Source: Bacilli bacterium (GTDB lineage Bacteria > Bacillota_I > Bacilli_A > ML615J-28 > CAG-698). Taken from it: a stretch of DNA of 13,294 nt. The stretch covers positions 1 through 13,294 of the forward strand of contig JAEEJT010000086.1 of assembly GCA_016282055.1 (NCBI GenBank). The letters run 5' to 3'. Position numbers and translations under genes: made by a program. Positions within the stretch are counted from its first letter, which is position 1. The number at the start of each line of letters is the position of its first letter. Shown one piece after another: positions 1 through 5,658 of the stretch. A model generated the notes under the pieces. It did not search any database. It was not told where the DNA came from and was given only the letters and a program-made list of their open reading frames with translations.

Positions 1-108
1 AATAGTAATAAAACCACTGTCATCATATTTGCCATCTCCACATGCTAATAATAGGATTGTGCTAAACAATACAACAACAAATCCAAAAAACCATTTAATT
101 TTTTTCAT
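1..108 (-). CDS. Sugar ABC transporter substrate-binding lipoprotein, N-terminal fragment
   Basis: Only the first 36 codons are in the window; the gene runs off the left edge. The start is ATG at 108-106, preceded by a strong ribosome binding site (TAGGAGGGTT). The peptide begins MKKIKWFFGF, continues with a hydrophobic stretch, and has a lipobox LLAC with the lipidated cysteine at residue 23. It is followed by GDGKYDDSG, typical of the flexible linker behind a lipid anchor. This is a signal peptidase II lipoprotein tethered to the outer face of the membrane. The binding-protein assignment rests on position: it lies 28 bases behind two sugar permeases and an ATPase on the same strand, the usual place for the extracellular solute-binding subunit. 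The binding domain is outside the window, so the ligand cannot be judged. The lipoprotein call is firm; the function is inferred from context. Confidence 0.75.
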   Translation of the reverse strand, partial: MKKIKWFFGFVVVLFSTILLLACGDGKYDDSGFITI

Positions 109-136
109 GAAACCCTCCTATATTAAATTAGTTTTT

Positions 137-1027
137 TTATCCCTTAATACCACTACGGCTTACGCCCTTCATAATATATTTTCTCAAGAAAACATATACT
201 AAAAATAGTGGTAAAGAAACAATAGCAACAGCTGCCATTTGTACTGGATAATCAACAGTAGAGTCAGCAGCAGTAAAAGCACCTCTTAGACCAGTTGTAA
301 CTAATTGATGTATATCATCATCAACAACAAGTCTAGGCCAAATATATGAATTCCATGAACCCATCATTTTCAATATTGTAATTGAAATTAATGTTGGTAA
401 AGATAATGGAATCATAACTTTCCATAAATATTTCAAATCAGATGTACCATCCACTTTAGCAGCTAAATATAATTCATTAGGAATTTGCAAAAAGTTTTGT
501 CTTAACAAATATATATAAAATACACTTACTAGAAATGGAACAATTAAAACAATGAATGAATTTAACCATTGAAACTTAGAAACAGTAATATAATTTGTAA
601 TTGTAAATAATTCACCAGGAATCATCATTGTTCCTAATAAAAAGGCAAATAAAATGTTTTTCCCTTTAAACTCTAATCTTGCAAAAGCAAAAGCTGAAAG
701 TACAGTTATTACTAAAGATAAAACAGTAGAAACTAGTCCAACAAATAAAGTATTCATAAATAATGTACCTAAATTTGCTTTTTGAAAAGCCGTAACATAA
801 TTTGAAAACTTCCAAGCATGAGGATAAAATGTTGGTACAGATAATTTATATTCTTCTAATGTTTTTAAAGATGAATTAAGCATCCAATAAAAAGGAAATA
901 AAACAGTTAGAGCCATTATAGTTAAAAACAAATATGTTAGAGTAACACCAACAATTTTAAGTATCTTTTGTTGTTTAGTTACTCTATTTAAATCTAATTT
1001 ATTATTTTCAGCAGTATTAGTTCTCAT
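137..1027 (-). CDS. Carbohydrate ABC transporter permease, MalG/UgpE type
   Basis: This is an inner subunit of a sugar importer in the cytoplasmic membrane, 296 aa, the normal length for MalG-like permeases. After a charged N-terminal tail (to about residue 22) there are about six membrane helices, near 25-48, 88-112, 125-145, 155-176, 205-225 and 265-282. The cytoplasmic coupling (EAA) loop is clear at about 185-210: LYLAAKVDGTSDLKYLWKV followed by MIPLSLP. The Gly and the final Pro are in family positions, and this loop docks on the ATPase. The C-terminus, MKGVSRSGIKG, is also typical of the family (kGltaGavKG). The start ATG is 8 bases behind the stop of the partner permease and has an AGGAGGC ribosome binding site. 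It forms the channel heterodimer with the upstream permease; the sugar carried is unknown. Confidence 0.93.
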   Translation of the reverse strand: MRTNTAENNKLDLNRVTKQQKILKIVGVTLTYLFLTIMALTVLFPFYWMLNSSLKTLEEYKLSVPTFYPHAWKFSNYVTAFQKANLGTLFMNTLFVGLVSTVLSLVITVLSAFAFARLEFKGKNILFAFLLGTMMIPGELFTITNYITVSKFQWLNSFIVLIVPFLVSVFYIYLLRQNFLQIPNELYLAAKVDGTSDLKYLWKVMIPLSLPTLISITILKMMGSWNSYIWPRLVVDDDIHQLVTTGLRGAFTAADSTVDYPVQMAAVAIVSLPLFLVYVFLRKYIMKGVSRSGIKG

Positions 1028-1035
1028 ATTGCCTC

Positions 1036-1980
1036 CTAGTAATGCACTCGCTTCTTACTAACATATAAGTTAAGTATAGTAACAGCAAAAATAATCACAA
1101 ACAGAATTAATGCACCAGCACTAGCTAGCCCTTCTCTATCAAGTTCAATTTGTTCATAAATAAAACCGACCATTGTTTGTAATCTATTAGGTTCGCCAGA
1201 AGCACCCATTTCTTTACCAAAAATACCAACAATACTTGTATATTCCTTAAAACCACCTATAAAACCAGTTATTACAACATAAGCTATCATTGGTGATAAT
1301 AATGGAACAGTAATTCTCCAAAATGTTCTATGTTTACTAGTACCATCAATCTTAGCTGCGTCGTAATATTGTTTGTTAACACTTTGTAAACCACCTAATA
1401 AAATTAATATCTTAAATGGTAAGGCATTCCAAATAATATAAATGCACAAAACTACCATATTATTAAACTTAGTAGAACCAGTACTAATCCATTGAATATT
1501 AGGTCCACCAAAGAAATGAATAATATTATTAACGATACCATATGTATCAACAAGTTCTTTTGGTGTATTTAAAGCATTACCAACAATATTAAACATAGTA
1601 GCAAATACCATACCAATAGCAATAGAGTTTGTTACATATGGAATAAAGAATACTGTTTGTAAGAAATTACGTAAAAATTTAATAGAATTTAAACAAACAC
1701 TAATAAATAAAGCCAATAATGTTGAAACAGGAACAGTTATAAATGTTAATATCATAGTATTAGTTAAACAATTAATAAATCCTTTATATTCAACAACCTT
1801 TTTAAAGTTTTGGACGCCAAAGGTAAATGTTTCTCCTCCAATGTGTCTTAAATTACCATAATTATTTTGAAAAGCAATAAAGATTGTATTAAAAATCGGA
1901 TATACAGTAAATATCAAAAGCAATATAATTGCCGGTAATAAATACAACCATGCTTTCCATTGTTGTTTTCCTTCTACCAT
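1036..1980 (-). CDS. Carbohydrate ABC transporter permease, MalF/UgpA type
   Basis: This is the second membrane subunit of the sugar importer, 314 aa, usual for UgpA/LacF-like permeases, which lack the long periplasmic loop of E. coli MalF. The N-terminus (KQQWKAWLYLLPAIILLLIFTVYP) is the classic first helix, with its LLP and YP motifs. Further helices lie near 72-97, 108-130, 174-196, 231-245 and 287-307. The EAA coupling loop is at about 205-230: YYDAAKIDGTSKHRTFWRI then TVPLLSP. The start codon is 3 bases after the ATPase stop, and its ribosome binding site (TTGAGGT) lies within the ATPase gene, so the two are probably translationally coupled. Family membership is certain from the loop and topology. 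The substrate cannot be read from the sequence. Confidence 0.93.
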   Translation of the reverse strand: MVEGKQQWKAWLYLLPAIILLLIFTVYPIFNTIFIAFQNNYGNLRHIGGETFTFGVQNFKKVVEYKGFINCLTNTMILTFITVPVSTLLALFISVCLNSIKFLRNFLQTVFFIPYVTNSIAIGMVFATMFNIVGNALNTPKELVDTYGIVNNIIHFFGGPNIQWISTGSTKFNNMVVLCIYIIWNALPFKILILLGGLQSVNKQYYDAAKIDGTSKHRTFWRITVPLLSPMIAYVVITGFIGGFKEYTSIVGIFGKEMGASGEPNRLQTMVGFIYEQIELDREGLASAGALILFVIIFAVTILNLYVSKKRVHY

Positions 1981-1983
1981 ATT

Positions 1984-3084
1984 CTATACCTCAAATCTAA
2001 TACGATTACCATCTTTAATATCAAATAAGAATAGTTTATTTCTCTTAATAGAATATTTAACATATTCTTTTGTAGTATCTATTTTAATATCGCTATCAAT
2101 TATAGAACGAATAGTTGGATTTAAACTTGCTGGATTAGTAGATACAACAGAAACATCTCTTCCCATTACTTCTAAATTACTTAATTTACAAGATAATTCA
2201 CCTTTTTCGTTTGGAATAAATCCTTCTGGTCTAATACCAACAGTAACTTCTTGGTCTGAAACTCCATCAACATTCATAATAAGCTCATCATTAATGTATA
2301 ATTTAGAATCAACTACTTTACCTTGTAAAACATTAATAGGTGGTGTTCCCAAGAATTTAGCAACAAATAAATTAACAGGATCATCATAAACATTTTGTGG
2401 TTGTCCTGATTGTTGAACAATACCATTTTTCATAACAACAATAATATCACTAATACTCATAGCTTCTTCTTGGTCATGAGTAACAAATACTGTAGTGATC
2501 TTTGTTGTTTGTTGAATTCTCTTAATTTCTTCTCTTGTTTGAAGTCTTAATCTTGCATCAAGATTTGATAATGGTTCATCAAGAAGAAGAACGCGAGGCA
2601 TTTTTACTAAAGCTCTAGCAATAGCAACTCTTTGTTGTTGTCCGCCAGATAATTCACTTGGCTTACGTGATAATAAATTATCAATTTGAACTAGCTTTGC
2701 AGCTTCTTGAGCTTGTTTAAGCATATCAGCCTTTGACATTTTTTGAGCACCTTTTAAATTTTGTAAAGGGAACAAAATGTTTTGTAAAACTGTCATATGT
2801 GGATACAATGCATAGTTTTGGAAAACAAGCCCAACTCCTCTCTTCTCAGGAGTTAATGCTGTAACATCAGTATCACCAAAGAAAATATTACCACTAGATG
2901 GTGTTAATAATCCACTAATCATGTATAAAGTGGTACTCTTACCACAACCAGATGGTCCTAATAAACCAACTAATTTTCCATCAGGAATTTCAAAATCAAA
3001 ATCGTTAACTGCGATTACATCTTGATCATTCTTTTTGTCCCTACTTGGAAATATTTTTGTTAAATGTTTTAAAACAACTTTCAT
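1984..3084 (-). CDS. Sugar ABC transporter ATP-binding protein, MalK/UgpC/MsmK type
   Basis: This is the cytoplasmic ATPase that drives the two permeases, 366 aa, matching the MalK/UgpC family. The nucleotide-binding domain has Walker A GPSGCGKST (43-51), Q-loop FQN (Q89), the signature LSGGQQQRVAIARAL (145-159), Walker B VLLLDEPLSNLD (165-176) and switch His203 in VTHDQEEA. The stretch YALYPHMTV is the family mark of sugar importers. From about 245 follows a TOBE-type regulatory domain (GTPPINVLQG, VTVGIRPEGF), as in MalK. Start ATG has an AGGAAGG ribosome binding site in the 11-base gap behind the RDD gene. MsmK-like ATPases can serve several importers in some Firmicutes. Here the linked permeases and binding protein suggest a dedicated one. 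Confidence 0.95.
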   Translation of the reverse strand: MKVVLKHLTKIFPSRDKKNDQDVIAVNDFDFEIPDGKLVGLLGPSGCGKSTTLYMISGLLTPSSGNIFFGDTDVTALTPEKRGVGLVFQNYALYPHMTVLQNILFPLQNLKGAQKMSKADMLKQAQEAAKLVQIDNLLSRKPSELSGGQQQRVAIARALVKMPRVLLLDEPLSNLDARLRLQTREEIKRIQQTTKITTVFVTHDQEEAMSISDIIVVMKNGIVQQSGQPQNVYDDPVNLFVAKFLGTPPINVLQGKVVDSKLYINDELIMNVDGVSDQEVTVGIRPEGFIPNEKGELSCKLSNLEVMGRDVSVVSTNPASLNPTIRSIIDSDIKIDTTKEYVKYSIKRNKLFLFDIKDGNRIRFEV

Positions 3085-3095
3085 AAAAAACCTTC

Positions 3096-3854
3096 CTATA
3101 TTAAATCTTTTTCAGATTGTTTTCTTGCATATTCTTCTTTATATTTTATTAATTCATTTTCATTTTCAAATATTTGTTGACAATCAAAATCACAAACGAC
3201 TGTATCACATAATACATCATGAATTGGTGTTCTATTAGGTCGCTTGAATATCAAAACTAATTGGAAAATACATAATGCTATTATACAACAAACTCCAACA
3301 ATACCTGCACCATATTCAAATATCAGAAATCCAAAAAATAAAGGTGTCATTATTTCAAAAGCATATTTACCAAAAACTGTTCTGATAAACAATATAAAAT
3401 TAGTCACTTTAACACCATTACTTTTAATTACTCCAAGTCCCCATATCTTTTTTCCTAATGTTTGACCATTCTTAAAAATTAAAGGGACAACAAACTCAAT
3501 CACAATACAGCTTAATAATAATGATATTGATACAAAAGTAATTGCCATATTTTGTATTAATGTATATTCATATATAGCAACCTTATCATTAGCAATTTCA
3601 TCACTTGCCAAAGTATACTTTTCTTTTTCATCATCAGTTAAGCTATCAAAATCTTTTTGAGAAATATTTAACACAATCCCGTATCTTTCTTTATAATCTT
3701 CATATATCTCATTTAATGTATCAACGTGAGTGTTAAGTTTAAAAATACTGGATAGTAACAAACCAAATAACACAGCTAGAATAATAATGGAAAAGAAATC
3801 AACTAGTAAAGCACTTAATCTTTTCCAAATACTTGCTTTTTGTATTTCAATCAT
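3096..3854 (-). CDS. RDD family membrane protein
   Basis: This is a 252-aa membrane protein of the RDD family, whose members are poorly characterised; some are linked to ion or osmolyte transport. The family signature residues are visible. KASIWKRLSALLVDFF (6-21) carries the conserved Arg12 and Asp19 at the first helix, NGQTLGKKIWGL is at 129-140, and the motif RTPIHDVLCDT at 208-218 follows the last helix. Hydrophobic segments lie near 17-40, 100-126, 150-175 and 182-204. An unusual soluble insert of roughly 60 residues (about 41-97, rich in Asp/Glu/Lys) separates helices 1 and 2. The tail is charged (KEEYARKQSEKD). I chose ATG at 3854 over an upstream TTG at 3881: it begins 1 base after the previous gene's stop, has an AGGGAT ribosome binding site, and starts in the family style. 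Its place directly before the importer ATPase suggests co-expression; the function is unknown. Confidence 0.88.
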   Translation of the reverse strand: MIEIQKASIWKRLSALLVDFFSIIILAVLFGLLLSSIFKLNTHVDTLNEIYEDYKERYGIVLNISQKDFDSLTDDEKEKYTLASDEIANDKVAIYEYTLIQNMAITFVSISLLLSCIVIEFVVPLIFKNGQTLGKKIWGLGVIKSNGVKVTNFILFIRTVFGKYAFEIMTPLFFGFLIFEYGAGIVGVCCIIALCIFQLVLIFKRPNRTPIHDVLCDTVVCDFDCQQIFENENELIKYKEEYARKQSEKDLI

Positions 3855-3855
3855 A

Positions 3856-4275
3856 TTAATCCCTATCAGGTTTAAAAACAATAATATTTGTTAATTGTAA
3901 TCCAAATCCTAATAATGATAAAACCATAGAACAAATACTAATTATATACTTTGTATTTTGACCACTTTTATATGGATCTATCTCACTAAAGAATTTTGAA
4001 TTCATAAATATTATTAAATATATAATATAAGCAAAAGTCATTATAATACCAATAGATTTTATAATGTAATATTTTGCCTTTTTTTCATCATCTCTAAATG
4101 ATTCACCAAAGAAAAAGAAAATTGTTGCAGAAAAGCAAATAAAAGCACATAAGAATAACCAAAAAGATGTGCATTTAAGTTTAAGATCAGCTACAATCAT
4201 AAAGCTAATTCCAGCAACAAATATAAAAGTTCCACCTAACATAAAGGTTAAGGTTTTGAATAATGATTTATTCAT
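3856..4275 (-). CDS. Uncharacterised membrane protein, four helices
   Basis: This is a 139-aa hydrophobic protein that I do not recognise. Predicted membrane segments lie near residues 9-29, 37-57, 69-91 and 109-134. A short charged loop (RDDEKKAKYY, 61-70) and an external-looking loop (SKFFSEIDPYKSGQNTK, 93-109) lie between them. There is no signal peptide cleavage motif and no catalytic motif. The start is ATG at 4275, with GGAGGATATT directly before it; a TTG 12 bases upstream overlaps the ribosome binding site and is rejected. It is the first gene after the promoter at 4326-4354 and abuts the RDD gene (1-base gap), so the two are very likely co-translated and may form a complex. It is a real gene by ribosome binding site, promoter and packing; its role is unknown. 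Confidence 0.8.
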   Translation of the reverse strand: MNKSLFKTLTFMLGGTFIFVAGISFMIVADLKLKCTSFWLFLCAFICFSATIFFFFGESFRDDEKKAKYYIIKSIGIIMTFAYIIYLIIFMNSKFFSEIDPYKSGQNTKYIISICSMVLSLLGFGLQLTNIIVFKPDRD

Positions 4276-4325
4276 AATATCCTCCAAATAAATAATTTAG
4301 ATAAAAATTCACTAATATCATAATA

Positions 4326-4354
4326 ATTATACCAAATTTTAGCAATTTTATCAA
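4326..4354 (-). promoter_or_regulatory. Promoter of the membrane-protein/sugar-importer operon
   Basis: On the minus strand, TTGATA (4354-4349) is followed after exactly 17 bases by TATAAT (4331-4326). A TGG directly before the -10 box gives an extended -10 element. Transcription would begin near 4319, about 44 bases before the ATG at 4275. It is the only strong promoter I see ahead of the six minus-strand genes between 4275 and 1, whose gaps are 1, 11, 3, 8 and 28 bases. No catabolite-response element or obvious operator palindrome is visible around it. Confidence 0.7.
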
Positions 4355-4430
4355 TAAAAACAATGTAAAGTACAACAATATATAAACAATATTATTTTAA
4401 TGTAAATTAAATTTTACCATTAATGCCTAG

Positions 4431-4463
4431 AAAAATAAAAAAATAGACGTGGATAGTCTATTT
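4431..4463 (-). terminator. Rho-independent terminator ending the dnaX-recR cluster
   Basis: An 8-bp perfect stem, AAATAGAC (4463-4456 read on minus) with GTCTATTT (4448-4441), has a 7-base loop. It is followed on the minus strand by a T-rich run (TTTTATTTTT, 4440-4431). The TAG stop codon of the 92-aa protein gene lies inside the first arm. It separates this cluster from the sugar-importer operon, which has its own promoter 80-120 bases further on. Confidence 0.8.
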
Positions 4464-4736
4464 AAATACAACAAAATACCATAATACTGGTATTCCTACT
4501 AATAAAATTGTTAATATAAGGAATAGTCCAAATTTTCTTATTAATTTTACTAATCCGATTAATATTAGAATAAGTAAGAATAAAGCAATTAATAAGAAAC
4601 AAAAATATGCACCTTGTCCCCCAAAAGTAGATAAATTTGTCCAGAAATTGCCAATAGCTGTAAAAACATTAGCCATAAATCCTGATAAAGCTTTATCTAA
4701 CCATTCAAAAATATTACTAATAAAACCTAAAAACAT
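4458..4736 (-). CDS. Small uncharacterised membrane protein downstream of recR
   Basis: This is a 92-aa protein of unknown function. The first 42 residues are amphipathic and aromatic (ISNIFEWLDKALSG, TAIGNFWTNLSTFGG). Two membrane helices follow at about 43-65 and 69-90, joined by a short basic turn (KLIRKFG); the protein ends VVFK. The start ATG has a strong GGAGG ribosome binding site that overlaps the recR stop region, 9 bases downstream of recR, so it belongs to the dnaX-ybaB-recR transcript. In Bacillus the genes after recR are yaaL and bofA. BofA is a membrane protein of similar size, but I see none of its conserved asparagine/glycine features here, so only the position agrees. The ribosome binding site, operon place and terminator fit make it a real gene. 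Confidence 0.8.
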   Translation of the reverse strand: MFLGFISNIFEWLDKALSGFMANVFTAIGNFWTNLSTFGGQGAYFCFLLIALFLLILILIGLVKLIRKFGLFLILTILLVGIPVLWYFVVFK

Positions 4737-4745
4737 AATATCCTC

Positions 4746-5342
4746 CTATAATTTTTTAATACTCTCTAATGATTTTAATAATGTAAAATCATCTGCGTAT
4801 TCAATATCTCCACCAACAGGTAATCCATATCCAATACGATATACTTCGCAATTATAATCATTTAAACAATTCTTAATATACATACTAGTCATCTCTCCAG
4901 CAATAGAACAAGATGTTGCAATAATAACCTTATGTATATTGTATTTTTTTATTATATCATATAATCCTAATAAATTAATATCATTAGGAGTTATACCATT
5001 AGATGGTGAAATTAATTTATCTAAAACAAAATAATATCCCCTATATTGTCTAGTTCTTTCAAAACTAATAACTTCTTTATAATTTTCAACGATTAATATA
5101 GTTTTGTCTCTTGTATCATCTAAACAAATATTACATATTTCATCTTCACATAAAGAATTACAATATTTGCATTTTTTTAAACTTTGTTTAGCATTAATTA
5201 AACTTTCACTAAATCTTTTTACATCTTCACTAGATAACTTAGTTAAAACATGATATGCAAGTCTTTCACTAGTCTTTGGTCCAATACCAGGTAAAAGATT
5301 AAACGATTCAATTAAGTCATTAAAACTCTTTGGATAATTCAT
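4746..5342 (-). CDS. recR: Recombination mediator protein RecR
   Basis: RecR works with RecO (and RecF) to load RecA on single-stranded DNA at gaps and stalled forks. At 198 aa it has the standard length, and the full domain order is visible. A helix-hairpin-helix (LPGIGPKTSERLA, 17-29) comes first. Then comes a four-cysteine zinc finger, C58-x2-C61-x8-C70-x2-C73. The Toprim domain starts at about 81 (ILIVEN, with Glu86), and the signature GYYFVLDKLISPSNGI occupies 102-117. The C-terminal GLPVGGDIEYAD (173-184) is the conserved Walker-B-like segment. In the Toprim domain the usual TVEGEAT reads SIAGEMT: the second Glu (150) is kept and the first is Ala. The start codon overlaps the ybaB stop by one base (TAATG), so translation is probably coupled. 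Confidence 0.97.
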   Translation of the reverse strand: MNYPKSFNDLIESFNLLPGIGPKTSERLAYHVLTKLSSEDVKRFSESLINAKQSLKKCKYCNSLCEDEICNICLDDTRDKTILIVENYKEVISFERTRQYRGYYFVLDKLISPSNGITPNDINLLGLYDIIKKYNIHKVIIATSCSIAGEMTSMYIKNCLNDYNCEVYRIGYGLPVGGDIEYADDFTLLKSLESIKKL

Positions 5343-5656
5343 TAGAATAATCCACCAAAACCGCCTAATAAACTATTATATTTAGCCATCTTTTCTTCAG
5401 TAGTTTGATCAACCTTTTTATAAGCTTCATTACAAGCGGCAACAATCATATCTTGTAGGATTTCAATATCCTCAACCCCACTAATTTCAAAATCTTCATC
5501 TATTTTAACATCAACTAATTCTTTAGTTCCTAATACTGTAACAGTAACAATATTTGAACTTGAAGCAGTAAATTCAGTCTCATTTAATTCTTTTTGAGTA
5601 TCTTCCATTTCTTCCTTCATTTTCATTAATTTTCTCATCATTACTTGTTGATTCAT
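5342..5656 (-). CDS. ybaB: YbaB/EbfC family nucleoid-associated protein
   Basis: This is a small DNA-binding protein, 104 aa, the normal family size. Family members form tweezer-like dimers that bind DNA and affect nucleoid organisation. The N-terminal helix (QVMMRKLMKMKEEMEDTQKEL, 4-24) is amphipathic and Met-rich, as in the family (here split as QVMMRKLMKMK then EEMEDTQKEL). Beta strands follow (VTVTVLGTKELVDVKID, 37-53). A second helix (EDIEILQDMIVAACNEAYKK, 62-81) leads to a glycine-rich end (LLGGFGGLF). The start ATG has an AAAGGAGT ribosome binding site within the last codons of dnaX, 2 bases after its stop. The gene sits between dnaX and recR, the arrangement conserved in most bacteria. 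Confidence 0.95.
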   Translation of the reverse strand: MNQQVMMRKLMKMKEEMEDTQKELNETEFTASSSNIVTVTVLGTKELVDVKIDEDFEISGVEDIEILQDMIVAACNEAYKKVDQTTEEKMAKYNSLLGGFGGLF

Positions 5657-5658
5657 AA

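Noticed and set aside
4276..4287. Alternative TTG start adding MEDI to the four-helix membrane protein
   Set aside because: The added codons overlap the GGAGG ribosome binding site that serves the ATG at 4275.
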